DNA from: Ponticaulis koreensis DSM 19734 | GTDB lineage: Bacteria > Pseudomonadota > Alphaproteobacteria > Caulobacterales > Hyphomonadaceae | DNA: 64,000 bases | Direction of reading: 5' to 3' | Assembly: GCF_000420665.1 (NCBI RefSeq) | Contig: NZ_ATVJ01000001.1 | Coordinates: forward strand, 1,302,001-1,366,000 | Shown: positions 34,269-42,910 of the stretch, piece after piece | How positions within the stretch are numbered: the stretch's first letter is position 1 | How the letters are laid out: every line of letters begins with the position of its first letter | Program-made: the position numbers and the translations under genes | The notes under the pieces: generated by a model | Databases searched by the model: none | What the model saw: only the letters and a program-made list of their open reading frames with translations | Told to the model about the DNA's origin: nothing

Positions 34269-34862
34269 TTAGTCCTTCAACATGGTTTTCTTGAAGAGGG
34301 TTAGTGGGGCTTCGGTACGCTCTGCTTTCATGCGTGTGAGCGCACCGCTCCAACCGTTCAGAAGGGCGTCTGCGGCTTCTGTCGACGTGAGCCGGGTAAG
34401 GCCGAGTTCGCTAAGAACGTCCGGCGTCAGGCAGGTTTCGATCTCGGCAGACAGCTCTTTCCAGTATCGGGAAAGCGCAGCCTGAAAGGCATCATTCTGG
34501 CTGCCGAGTTCGTTCGAAAGATTGCACATCAGGCAGCCTTCCGAAAAATTCATGGATTCGAAGATGAGATGCGCTTCGCTGAAGAACTCGCGCAACCGGT
34601 CGAGTTCTGGCGCATCCGCGCGGCTGAGAATCGAGCGGGCAAACCGCATCTGATTCTGGTGATAGACATCCGCCACGGCGAGGCCGAACGCCTCTTTGGA
34701 GCGAAAGTAGTGATAGAATGATCCTTTTGGCAGACCGCTCGTTTCGAGAATCTCGCCAATACCCGTCGCATCAAAGCCGTTCCGGCGAAACAGGATCAGG
34801 CCCGTCTCGATGAGCCGGTCATAGGATGCGGTGTAGGTTTTATCGTTTCGTGTGCGTGCCAT
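34269..34862 (-). CDS. TetR/AcrR-family regulator
   Basis: 197 residues. The N-terminal HTH domain has ARTRNDKTYTASYDRLIETG, LFRRNGFDATGIGEILETSG and LPKGSFYHYFRSKEAFGLAV, which matches the NemR/YxaF-like group, as does the later MNFSEGCLMCNLSNELG. Members often respond to electrophiles and repress an adjacent reductase, here the SDR gene. ATG 34862 is favoured over an upstream start at 34913 because the family N-terminus begins there. A TAGACCAGTC operator-like site lies 11 bases upstream. Confidence 0.93.
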   Translation of the reverse strand: MARTRNDKTYTASYDRLIETGLILFRRNGFDATGIGEILETSGLPKGSFYHYFRSKEAFGLAVADVYHQNQMRFARSILSRADAPELDRLREFFSEAHLIFESMNFSEGCLMCNLSNELGSQNDAFQAALSRYWKELSAEIETCLTPDVLSELGLTRLTSTEAADALLNGWSGALTRMKAERTEAPLTLFKKTMLKD

Positions 34863-34872
34863 GAATAAAAAA

Positions 34873-34884
34873 TAGACCAGTCGT
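34873..34884. promoter_or_regulatory. TAGAC-N2-GTC half-palindrome before the TetR gene
   Basis: TAGACCAGTCGT is close to the TAGAC-N2-GTCTA type of palindrome bound by LmrA/YxaF-like TetR proteins. It is 11 bases from the TetR start, consistent with autoregulation. Confidence 0.45.
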
Positions 34885-34989
34885 TTATTTATTGGAAGTG
34901 GGGAAGCCGTCACGTTTGGTTCACGGCTTCGTGTGGGATGGGAATGGAAAGAAAACCCCGTCAGCAGAGCGGGCGGGGTAAGCCGGAAA

Positions 34990-35844
34990 TCAGTAAAGCT
35001 TCTCGGCAGCGCTCATATTGAGGTCGCCATCACCGGCCTCCAGCGCTTTTGTAAAAACGTCCCGCGCAGAACTGGTTACGGGCAAGGCGTCTTCGGCGCC
35101 AGCTTCCTTCACCGCATAGCCGAGATCTTTCTCGATCAGCTCGACAGGAAAGAGCGGGCTGTGCGCGCCCCGTGCCATAAGGCCGGAGACGATTTTCATT
35201 TGTGGTGAGCAGACAATTGTAGAGCCGAACACTTCTGCCGCGCGGGCTTTAGAAATACCGCCTTTCTCTGTGGCGGCCAGAAGCTCGGCGAGGGCGGTCA
35301 CCTGAACGCCCATCATGGAATTGATCATCAGCTTCATTGCAGCGCCTGTTCCGACCGGTCCCATCAGATGCTGTGCGCCGCCCATGTCAGCGAGAACAGT
35401 TCGCGCTTTTGCGAAAACATTTTCTTCGCCACCAACGACGTGAATGAGCTGTCTGCCTTCTGCCTGCGGGCGGGAGCCGAGCACTGGCGCATCCAGGAAT
35501 GCCAAGGACTTTTCAGCGAATGTCGCGCCCAGCGCCTTAACCCATTCAATGGTTAGTGTTGAGCTATCAATGGCAATGGCATCCGCCTTCATGCCGTGAA
35601 TGGCGCCGTTTCTATCGTCCAGCCAGACCGCTTTTGAAGCCTCGTCATCGCGCACACAGGAAATGATGATGTCTGCCGATTTCGCGGCGTCTTTTGGCGT
35701 TAGCGCGGGCTTTGCGCCCAGTGAAATAAGCGGATCAGCGGTCGTTGGCGTCCGGTTCCAGACCGTCAGCTCATGGCCTGCTTTAATAAGGTTTTCTGCC
35801 ATTCGTGCGCCCATAGCGCCGAGGCCCAGATAAGTGATTTTCAT
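34990..35844 (-). CDS. NAD(P)-dependent oxidoreductase of the 3-hydroxyisobutyrate dehydrogenase family
   Basis: 284 residues: a Rossmann domain with ITYLGLGAMGARMAENLIKA and the VWNRT NADP-type strand end, the substrate motif DAPVLGSRPQAEGR, and the catalytic Lys in GTGAAMKLMINSMMG. It is close to the beta-hydroxyacid or glyoxylate/succinic semialdehyde reductase group. Substrate not deducible. It is on the same strand as the TetR/SDR unit but separated by 127 bases. ATG 35844 begins the family N-terminus directly. Confidence 0.92.
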   Translation of the reverse strand: MKITYLGLGAMGARMAENLIKAGHELTVWNRTPTTADPLISLGAKPALTPKDAAKSADIIISCVRDDEASKAVWLDDRNGAIHGMKADAIAIDSSTLTIEWVKALGATFAEKSLAFLDAPVLGSRPQAEGRQLIHVVGGEENVFAKARTVLADMGGAQHLMGPVGTGAAMKLMINSMMGVQVTALAELLAATEKGGISKARAAEVFGSTIVCSPQMKIVSGLMARGAHSPLFPVELIEKDLGYAVKEAGAEDALPVTSSARDVFTKALEAGDGDLNMSAAEKLY

Positions 35845-36098
35845 ATCGCGAATGCGTTCCTGTGGGGATGGTACTGCTTAAGACGGATATAGCGTCATGA
35901 GATGACATCATCCAACAGCGGCTTTCGGGGCAGACTGGATGTCTCTGCCGCGAATTTATGTTTAACGCGGGTTTATATCGAAGATTAAAATTCATGGTTC
36001 TCCGAAAGTAATGATTTAAATCCGCGCTGCCAAAATGCTCGTTCAACCGAGAACAGATAAGCGGTGTGGACAAAAAAGTGGGCAGACCAGAGGCCAGA

Positions 36099-37364
36099 AT
36101 GATAACAGGCGCAGTGCGTCTGCGTGAGCTCCGGGCGGATAACGCCGGGAACTCTGCGATTGTTTTTGCGCTTCTTCTTCCCATGATTGTCGGCGGGCTC
36201 GCTCTCGCGACCGATTTCGGCATGTGGCGCATGAGCGGTCAGCGCCTCCAGCTGGCAGCAGATGCTGCCGCCGTTGCCGCAGCACATGAAACCTATCTCA
36301 CCGATGATGTTGGCGCGCTACAGTTTGCGGCGATGGGCATGCTCCATGAGAATGGCCTTGATATCGCGGATGCGACCATCACAATCAACACACCCGTCGC
36401 TTCCGGAAATCATGCTGGCAAAGAGGGCGTGCAGGTAAGCGTCACGCAGCGACAGAGCCACTTCTTCTCATCTCTCTTTATGGGCGGTGATGTTGATCTG
36501 ACACGTGAGGCAACTGCGCTGATCATCGAGCCGATCGAGCCGCTATGCATTCTTGCGCTGGACCCGATCCAGCCAGCCGCGCTGAATATTACTGGTACAG
36601 CAGACGTCGGTATTCCGGACTGTGCAGTGCAATCGAACTCTATCGACCCGAACGGGCTCGATCTGAACGGCTCCAGTACGCTGACGTCTTCGTGTGCCTA
36701 TGTGTCTGGCGGCGTTTACGGTGAGGCAAATATCACGCTCAATAGCTGCCCTGCGGTGAAAACCGGCTGGCGTCGCGCGTCTGATCCTTATGACGATGTG
36801 GACGCTCCAACAGGTATAGATCTGATGCCGTGTCAGACACCGGGCCATGGTGCGCGTCGGTCCATGACGATGGCATCTGGCCGGTATTGCGCGGACATCA
36901 GAACGAACGGTGAAATATATCTGGAAGCAGGTGGCACCTTCATCATTGATGGCGTGTCTGTGACTCTGCGGTCCAGCAATGCGGGTCTGTTTGGCGAGAA
37001 CGTAACACTCATCTTTGTGAATGGCGGTACGATTGATCTGCCAAATGGCGGTCTTGTGGACCTGACCGCAAAAACAAGCGGAGAATATTCCGGTCTGATC
37101 ATGTTTGCAGACCGTGAAACGCAGCCGACAACGCTGGATGTGAACCTGATCGGGCAAGCAAACAGCCGTCTGGAAGGCGCGCTCTATTTTCCAAATCAGA
37201 CAGTCAACTATGTCGGAGGCTCGAGCAGCGATAGCGGGTGTACTCACCTCGTTGCGCGCCAGGTCAATCTGACAGGCAATTCAAGTTTTACCAACGCCCA
37301 GTGTTCGGCGTTGGGTGTGCGTGAAATTCTGGGTCGCTCCGGTGTATTGTTATCGGCTAGTTAG
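36099..37364 (+). CDS. TadG-like pilus assembly protein
   Basis: 421 residues. The N-terminal TadE/TadG-type helix (about 12-35, NAGNSAIVFALLLPMIVGGL, then DFGMWRMSGQRLQLAADAAA) is the signature; the body is a long beta-rich extracytoplasmic domain with a late set of Gly/Asn-rich strands (about 270-400) and several Cys. It lacks an obvious von Willebrand domain, unlike classical TadG. GAGG lies five bases before ATG 36099; GTG 36066 is the alternative. First of three genes probably for a minor pseudopilin set. Confidence 0.82.
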   Translation: MITGAVRLRELRADNAGNSAIVFALLLPMIVGGLALATDFGMWRMSGQRLQLAADAAAVAAAHETYLTDDVGALQFAAMGMLHENGLDIADATITINTPVASGNHAGKEGVQVSVTQRQSHFFSSLFMGGDVDLTREATALIIEPIEPLCILALDPIQPAALNITGTADVGIPDCAVQSNSIDPNGLDLNGSSTLTSSCAYVSGGVYGEANITLNSCPAVKTGWRRASDPYDDVDAPTGIDLMPCQTPGHGARRSMTMASGRYCADIRTNGEIYLEAGGTFIIDGVSVTLRSSNAGLFGENVTLIFVNGGTIDLPNGGLVDLTAKTSGEYSGLIMFADRETQPTTLDVNLIGQANSRLEGALYFPNQTVNYVGGSSSDSGCTHLVARQVNLTGNSSFTNAQCSALGVREILGRSGVLLSAS

Positions 37365-37369
37365 TTACG

Positions 37370-37936
37370 ATGTGGACAAGCCTTAAGGCTTTCTTCAAGG
37401 ATCGTAGCGGGATATCGGCAACCGAGTTTGCACTGATATCTCCGATCGCCATCGCTATTGCGATGTCTGCGATATCGTATTCCTTCAAACTGCTCGACCG
37501 CCAGCGTCTTGATGCGGCGGTGACAGCATCCGCATACTATCTTGCCGACAAGGTTCTGGATGGTGACATGAGTGGTTTCCAGCCGACCCGTGAAATGGTC
37601 GATGGCACTTATGAATTTACACCGGGCCAGTTCGTGCAGACGGCGCGCTTTGTCCTCTCGGACGCTTATCGGTCCAGCGCGACGCTCACGATTACAGAAC
37701 TCGATGTTTTTTGCGGATGTCCGCAGAATTACTCCGGAGGAGATGTTCAGACGGATCAGCCTTTCTTTACCCGCTTCACGGCTGAAGCGGCGGATGAGGC
37801 GCCCCTCTGTTCGATGACTTGTCCTGACCGGAGCAGGGCGCGTGTACTCGCAGAAATCGATGTCACGTCTACTTCCAATGATTTTCTGGGGCAGGAATAT
37901 ACCCTGGAAAAACAGATCGTCATGAGATTGAGATGA
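37370..37936 (+). CDS. TadE-like pseudopilin (first)
   Basis: 188 residues with one N-terminal hydrophobic helix (about 15-40): DRSGISATEFALISPIAIAI, the glutamate at +5 as expected for TadE-type prepilins. A cysteine-containing C-terminal domain follows (LDVFCGCPQNY, LCSMTCPDRS). It begins five bases after the TadG-like gene and overlaps the next gene by four bases, so these are co-translated. Presumably processed by a prepilin peptidase encoded elsewhere. Confidence 0.85.
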   Translation: MWTSLKAFFKDRSGISATEFALISPIAIAIAMSAISYSFKLLDRQRLDAAVTASAYYLADKVLDGDMSGFQPTREMVDGTYEFTPGQFVQTARFVLSDAYRSSATLTITELDVFCGCPQNYSGGDVQTDQPFFTRFTAEAADEAPLCSMTCPDRSRARVLAEIDVTSTSNDFLGQEYTLEKQIVMRLR

Positions 37937-38361
37937 GTGCCTCAGCTTATGGTCTTCTGAAGACCCAAATATTCCGCTTCACAAAGGACAGGCGCGGTGT
38001 CTCCGCGGTGGAGTTTGCGTTTGTCTTTCCGGTTATCGTCGGCTTTGTGCTGAGCGTGTTCTATATTGGTGTGGGCTTTTTTGGCCTGCAGCAGGCGCAG
38101 AATACGACCGAGCGTGTCGCGCGGATCGCCTATACAATGGACAATCCGACGGCACACGACATTCAGGCTCTTATAGCCAGCAATTTGGGGACAACATTGG
38201 CGGGAACCTTCACGCCAACTGTCCAGCTCATTGAGAAGTACGGTGAGACGTATGCCGATATCAGTATCGACTACGCTTACCAGCCCACCATCCCTCTTCT
38301 TCCGGAGGTTAGCTATGTTTTCACGGCGTCTTCGGAAGTTCTGATCCGTGACATACCCTAG
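37933..38361 (+). CDS. TadE-like pseudopilin (second)
   Basis: 142 residues: DRRGVSAVEFAFVFPVIVGF (about 19-38) is the TadE helix with Glu, followed by an alpha/beta domain. ATGA overlap with the previous gene at 37933-37936. The three genes are a minimal TadG-E-E set; the Tad ATPases (TadA), secretin and platform proteins are not in this window. Confidence 0.86.
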   Translation: MSASAYGLLKTQIFRFTKDRRGVSAVEFAFVFPVIVGFVLSVFYIGVGFFGLQQAQNTTERVARIAYTMDNPTAHDIQALIASNLGTTLAGTFTPTVQLIEKYGETYADISIDYAYQPTIPLLPEVSYVFTASSEVLIRDIP

Positions 38362-38386
38362 TATCTCGATAACTGGCCGGTAGAGA

Positions 38387-39925
38387 TCAGCTGAAGTAAG
38401 TGACTAAGCCCTGCGTGATCGGATCAGCGCATGGCTTGCCTTCTACCAAAGCTTCTCTGATTTCTCCGGCCTGCTTTTTGCCGCGCTCCACGCCCCATTG
38501 GTCAAAGCTGTTAACGCCCCAGAGCATGCCGCCCACGAAGACGCGGTGCTCATACATGGCGATCAGCGCACCAAGGGTTTCGGGCGTAAAATCACGGCAC
38601 GCAAAGATCATCGAAGGCTTGCCGCCCGGCAGAACCTTCTGCTTTGCGATTTCCGGTGTCAGGCCCGGTTCCTCTTTAGCAATGTCATCATCGCGATAGC
38701 CGTTTGCCAGGACTTCGGACTGGGCGAGCGCGTGCGCAATCAGGGATGCCGTACCCTTTGGCTCAGAGCCCTTAATCGTCGCGATAATGAACTCTGCCGC
38801 CAGATTGCTGGTGCCCTGGTGAAGCCATTGGTGGAAGGAGTGCTGGCCGATAGAGCCTTCACCGCCCCAATGGGCCACGATGGAGCGCGCAGGGATGGCC
38901 GTGCCATCTGGTGAGACCTGCTTGCCGTTCGATTCCAGAAGCAGTTGCTGCAAATAAGACGGCAGAAGACGCAGCGCGTTTGAGTAGGCCAGAACCATCT
39001 CTGACTCCACGCCGCGCAGAGTCATATTCCAATAGTCGATGAGCGCGAGGCGTACCGGAATATTCGTCTTGAGGTCTTCTGTGCGGAAATGTTCGTCCAT
39101 GGCATGCGCGCCAGACAGTAGCGCTTTGAACCAGTCGGACCCGAATGCGATGACGCAGCTGAGCGAGCCAGCCGACCATAAAGAGAAGCGTCCACCAATA
39201 CTGTCTGCCATGCCGAACAACTGGTCCGACTGAATGCCGAGCCATTCATTGGCCTTGTCCGGATTGGCTGTGACGATGGCCAGATGAGATGACCATTTAT
39301 CGCCGAGGCTTTTCTTCAGCCAGTCACGCGCGCGATCGAGATTGTATTTGGTCTCTTCGGTAGAGAAGGACTTGGAAATGCCGATCACCAGAGTTGTGGC
39401 CGGATCAATGCCGTCTAGCGCGCGCTCCAGATCCATCGGATCTATGTTTGAGGCAAAACGCACATCAATTGCGCCCAGATGTGTCTGCGAGAATGCATCA
39501 TAGAGCAGGCGTGGGCCTAGGTCGGACCCGCCAATCCCGATATGCAGAACGGTCTCGATACCGCGCAGCACCTTGGCGTCGCGGACCTTCTCGGCGAAGG
39601 CCATGACAGGCTCAAGAGACGCCTGAACGTCCTCAGCCGGTCCTGTCGCTTTCTCCGGCGGAACGCGCAGCGCCCAGTGCATGACAGCTCGGTCTTCGGA
39701 CACATTCACATGCGCGCCGCTAAACATGCGGGAAATGCCGTCAGAGATTTTGCGCTCGGCTGCAAACTCCAGAAGCGCAGCATCTGCTTCGGCATCCAGC
39801 TTCTGGCGCGCCAGATCAATATGCCATCCGCAAGCATCCAGCGTTTCGCCGGAACGCGCGGCGGCCAATGTGGTCAAGTCCAGACCGTCAAGTCGCGCAG
39901 CGTGAGAGTGAAGCTCGGAAACCAA
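38387..39925 (-). CDS. pgi: Glucose-6-phosphate isomerase, TTG start
   Basis: 512 residues with the family sequence: HIGIGGSDLGPRLLYDAF for phosphate binding, SKSFSTEETKYNLDRARDWL, the SVGGRFS-like DSIGGRFSLWSAGS, and the C-terminal NSFDQWGVERGKKQAGEIRE. It interconverts glucose-6-P and fructose-6-P. The codon at the family N-terminus is TTG (39925), preceded by AAAGGATTAAAC; the upstream in-frame ATG at 40009 lacks a Shine-Dalgarno sequence. It converges with the TadE-like gene. Confidence 0.95.
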   Translation of the reverse strand: MVSELHSHAARLDGLDLTTLAAARSGETLDACGWHIDLARQKLDAEADAALLEFAAERKISDGISRMFSGAHVNVSEDRAVMHWALRVPPEKATGPAEDVQASLEPVMAFAEKVRDAKVLRGIETVLHIGIGGSDLGPRLLYDAFSQTHLGAIDVRFASNIDPMDLERALDGIDPATTLVIGISKSFSTEETKYNLDRARDWLKKSLGDKWSSHLAIVTANPDKANEWLGIQSDQLFGMADSIGGRFSLWSAGSLSCVIAFGSDWFKALLSGAHAMDEHFRTEDLKTNIPVRLALIDYWNMTLRGVESEMVLAYSNALRLLPSYLQQLLLESNGKQVSPDGTAIPARSIVAHWGGEGSIGQHSFHQWLHQGTSNLAAEFIIATIKGSEPKGTASLIAHALAQSEVLANGYRDDDIAKEEPGLTPEIAKQKVLPGGKPSMIFACRDFTPETLGALIAMYEHRVFVGGMLWGVNSFDQWGVERGKKQAGEIREALVEGKPCADPITQGLVTYFS

Positions 39926-40320
39926 GTTTAATCCTTTCGGTTTTCTACTCTGACCAAATGAAACTTCCGGGCAGAAGTAAAGCTGTCGGCTCGCATAGGA
40001 GGGCTGCAAGATCGAACAATTGCTTAATGGATGGGTTCCATAATCAGGAAATGTATAATGGGTGGTCTAAGCACGCGCTTTTATGAGAAGATTCAAGGGC
40101 TGCGATGACGTGCGTTTGAACAAGCTGCGCGGGGCAGTTGAACTTGCGCCGCAGCTATGGTCTGGAAGCGCTAAAAATCGCCGCATGACCGAAAATTAAA
40201 GATGACACACGCGTCAAATTTCGGCATTTTGGCATTGAGAATGGTTTTCAGAATTACGGATCAGGGAGGTCTGATTTTCTGAAGTTCCAACCAAATTCGA
40301 TGAAGAGAGAGATATTTATA
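39926..40320. other. Intergenic region between pgi and the desaturase gene
   Basis: 395 bases with no credible gene. It holds the divergent promoters of pgi and the desaturase gene. Seen: TGACACACGCGTCA (40203-40216, TGAC/GTCA arms) and ATCAG/CTGAT arms around GGAGGT (about 40259-40274). No tRNA or ncRNA was recognised. Confidence 0.5.
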
Positions 40321-41247
40321 ATGTCAGAACAGCGACAGATTTTGCCGCGCTCCCTCGCTATCCCGAAATCATTCAAGAACTTTGATTTCGGCAGCCTGTT
40401 CTCAGCCTTTCTGTATCCGGCACTCGGCATCATTGGCATGACAGCAGCAATCATTTCGGGCCTTCTGATGGAAAGCGTCCAGCTCCATTGGTATTACGCC
40501 CCTATCGTTGTTGGCGTGATCGCGCTGACAGTGTTCATCTGCAATATCGGTATCGGTGGTCTTCACCGCGTCTGGCAGCACAAAGCCGGCGAGCTGAAAG
40601 CTCCTGCGCAGCTTATCGTCATGATCAACGTTCTGATCGCGATGCAGGGCTCTATCAAAGACTGGATCAACTACCACTCACAGCATCACCGCTTTGCAGA
40701 CCAGCCGGGCGACCCGCATAACCCGTTTGAAAGTAAGCGTTGGGCATGGGTCGGCTGGATTCTGTTCCGCGACGAGAAAGACCTGAAGCGCCCTATGCCG
40801 CTCTGGCTGAAGAACAACGTCATCATTCGCGTGTGTGACAAGAACTACAACCTTCTGGCCGCCGTCGTGCACTTCCTGCTCCCAGCGATCATTTATGGCA
40901 TTGTCTGGATGGCGGGCGGTGATCTTATCATCACGCTTCTGATCCACGCATCTGTTGTAATCGGTCGCGCGATCCAGTTCCACGCAACGGTTCTGGGCAT
41001 CAACGTTTTCGGCCATCTGGCGATGCCGAAATGGTTCACCTATTTTCTCGCTCTGCTGACAGGCGGCGAAGCCTTCCATGATCACCACCATGATCAGCCG
41101 GTGTCTATTCTCCACCTGCCACGCCGTGGCTTCTGGAACCGTATCTTCGATTATAACGGTACGTTTTTCCTCGTCATGGAGAAGCTGAAGCTGGCGCGTA
41201 ACTTCACCATCGCGCCTCAGTTTGCGACGGTGAAGGCGAAAGCCTGA
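40321..41247 (+). CDS. Membrane fatty-acid/acyl-CoA desaturase
   Basis: 308 residues, four hydrophobic helices, and the three histidine clusters of membrane desaturases: HRVWQH (about 84-89), YHSQHHRFAD (about 119-128) and EAFHDHHHDQP (about 251-261). It would introduce a cis double bond in acyl chains, using di-iron in the membrane. ATG 40321 has a GA-rich stretch upstream; ATG 40300 is the alternative. A strong terminator follows about 28 bases after the stop. Confidence 0.9.
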   Translation: MSEQRQILPRSLAIPKSFKNFDFGSLFSAFLYPALGIIGMTAAIISGLLMESVQLHWYYAPIVVGVIALTVFICNIGIGGLHRVWQHKAGELKAPAQLIVMINVLIAMQGSIKDWINYHSQHHRFADQPGDPHNPFESKRWAWVGWILFRDEKDLKRPMPLWLKNNVIIRVCDKNYNLLAAVVHFLLPAIIYGIVWMAGGDLIITLLIHASVVIGRAIQFHATVLGINVFGHLAMPKWFTYFLALLTGGEAFHDHHHDQPVSILHLPRRGFWNRIFDYNGTFFLVMEKLKLARNFTIAPQFATVKAKA

Positions 41248-41275
41248 TCCTACCGGACGACATGTAATTCAAGAA

Positions 41276-41309
41276 AAGCCCTGCTATCCCAGCAGGGCTT
41301 GTCTTTTTT
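41276..41309. terminator. Bidirectional terminator between desaturase and selO
   Basis: AAGCCCTGCT and AGCAGGGCTT, ten-base perfect stem with an ATCCC loop, followed on the plus strand by a T-rich tract. The stem includes the selO stop codon (41284-41286), so it also ends selO transcription. Confidence 0.85.
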
Positions 41310-42681
41310 CTGTGATACCGTTCAGCTTGGCCTCGAACAGAGACCAGTCATCATTGTCAGCAATTGCGGACCACAGGGTTTCAATCTCGTCGATCAGGAG
41401 CGTTTCCGGAGCTGAGCGCTGGAAGTATGGATGTGCCAGTCGCTCCGGGCGGTCGGCTTTGTAATGGCGCAGATATTCGCGCACCGTCCCGAAGTCCTCG
41501 CGCGCGTATAGCTCCGCTGACGGGCTGTTACTGGCGCGCGTCTCGCTTAACTCCCCGCAGAACCAGTCAAAGAAAAACTGGTGCCATGGCACCTGGCTTT
41601 CCGTCATCCAGCCAAACAGCTCGGTCAGGAAGTTGAGATCGGTCTCCAGATGTTCAGGGAGTAGACCCAGCTGGAAGAAGGTGTGGTCCCGGAGCGCTGT
41701 CTGGTAGGCCAGCTCGAACGCGCCAAGGCTTTCAGAAATGTCTTCAGCTTCCGCTACCAGCGTAAGCGCGCCAGCCAGTTGTTGCAGATTCCATATTGCC
41801 GCTTGAGGCTGTCGGCCAAAGGCATAGAGCCCCCATTCATCGAAATAGGCTGCTGTGAACTTCGGGTCGGACACCGGAAGGAAACGATAAGGGCCGAAGT
41901 CGAAGGTCTCGCCCGTCACGACCATATTGTCGGTGTTCATGACCCCATGGACAAATCCGGCCGCCATCCAACTTGCGACCATATTCGCTGTCCGCCTTGT
42001 GATTTCGGTCAGCAGCAGAGGCGCGAGCTCTGCGGCAGGGGCCGCGTCGATTTCGTCAAAAAAGTGGGTTCTGCAGTATTCCAGCAACGTCTCCATATTC
42101 GCCGCATCTTTGTAAAAGGCGAGGCGCTGGAATATTCCAAACCGGACGTGTGTTCTTTGAACGCGTACCAGAACAGAGGATCTGGCGGGGCTCGGTTCAT
42201 CGTTTCTGTAGAGCTCTTCGCCCGTTTCGATGAGGCTTAAAGTCTTTGATGTAGGTACATGGCTTGCTTCAAGCATTTCTGTTGCAAGTACTTCACGAAC
42301 ACCACCTTTTAGTGTGAGACGCCCGTCTCCGCTGCGTGAATACGGTGTCTGGCCGCTGCCTTTAGTGCCTAAATCATAAAGATGATCATGTTCATCATGC
42401 AGCTGCGCATAGAGGAAGCCGCGCCCGTCACCGATCTGCGGATTGTAAGACCGAAACTGATGGCCGTGATACCGTATGGCAAGCGGTTTGGGCTGATTTT
42501 CCGGCAAAGGCGCAAATCTACCGAAGTGATTCAGCCAGCTTTCGGCTGAAAGACTATGTAGAATAGTATTATTCAATGCGCGATTGTTGCGATATCGCAA
42601 CACTAGTTCTGGAAAATTCGCAGGCTCTACTGCATCTGCGAAATCATTTCCAAGTGCAGTAAAGGGAGTATTTAACTTCAT
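41284..42681 (-). CDS. selO: Protein adenylyltransferase SelO
   Basis: 465 residues of the pseudokinase-like SelO (YdiU/UPF0061) family: AIRYHGHQFRSYNPQIGDGR, LGTKGSGQTPYSRSGDGRLT, then VREVLATEMLEASHVPT and the ATP-site ASWMAAGFVHGVMNTDNMVV, which matches known SelO motifs. SelO transfers AMP to protein Ser/Thr/Tyr and is linked to redox stress. Slightly shorter than the E. coli protein. The last Sec/Cys seen in eukaryotic SelO is not present. Divergent from the TonB receptor gene. Confidence 0.93.
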   Translation of the reverse strand: MKLNTPFTALGNDFADAVEPANFPELVLRYRNNRALNNTILHSLSAESWLNHFGRFAPLPENQPKPLAIRYHGHQFRSYNPQIGDGRGFLYAQLHDEHDHLYDLGTKGSGQTPYSRSGDGRLTLKGGVREVLATEMLEASHVPTSKTLSLIETGEELYRNDEPSPARSSVLVRVQRTHVRFGIFQRLAFYKDAANMETLLEYCRTHFFDEIDAAPAAELAPLLLTEITRRTANMVASWMAAGFVHGVMNTDNMVVTGETFDFGPYRFLPVSDPKFTAAYFDEWGLYAFGRQPQAAIWNLQQLAGALTLVAEAEDISESLGAFELAYQTALRDHTFFQLGLLPEHLETDLNFLTELFGWMTESQVPWHQFFFDWFCGELSETRASNSPSAELYAREDFGTVREYLRHYKADRPERLAHPYFQRSAPETLLIDEIETLWSAIADNDDWSLFEAKLNGITEKRQALLG

Positions 42682-42721
42682 TTTAAACTGTATTTCTCAC
42701 TGCTTTTTCGATTATACTTAA

Positions 42722-42755
42722 AAATTATTCTGCTTATTCTCAAGAAGAATAATTT
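42722..42755. promoter_or_regulatory. AT-rich inverted repeat before the TonB receptor gene
   Basis: AAATTATTCT (42722-42731) and AGAATAATTT (42746-42755) are perfect ten-base arms; a second TTATTCT (42734-42740) makes alternative pairing with AGAATAA. It lies between selO and the receptor gene. Possible iron-regulator or global-regulator site; no standard Fur box seen. Confidence 0.4.
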
Positions 42756-42910
42756 GTTTCATATTTTGGAACTAAGTTTCGATACCGGTTGTGCGCTGCA
42801 AAACATATTCGGCCTTTCCAAGTTTTAATCCCGGCATACTCTTCATCCCCGAACGTCCCGAAAAGTGGGCGATATCAGAGTATTATACTCAAGAATTACG
42901 AGGGAGAGAA

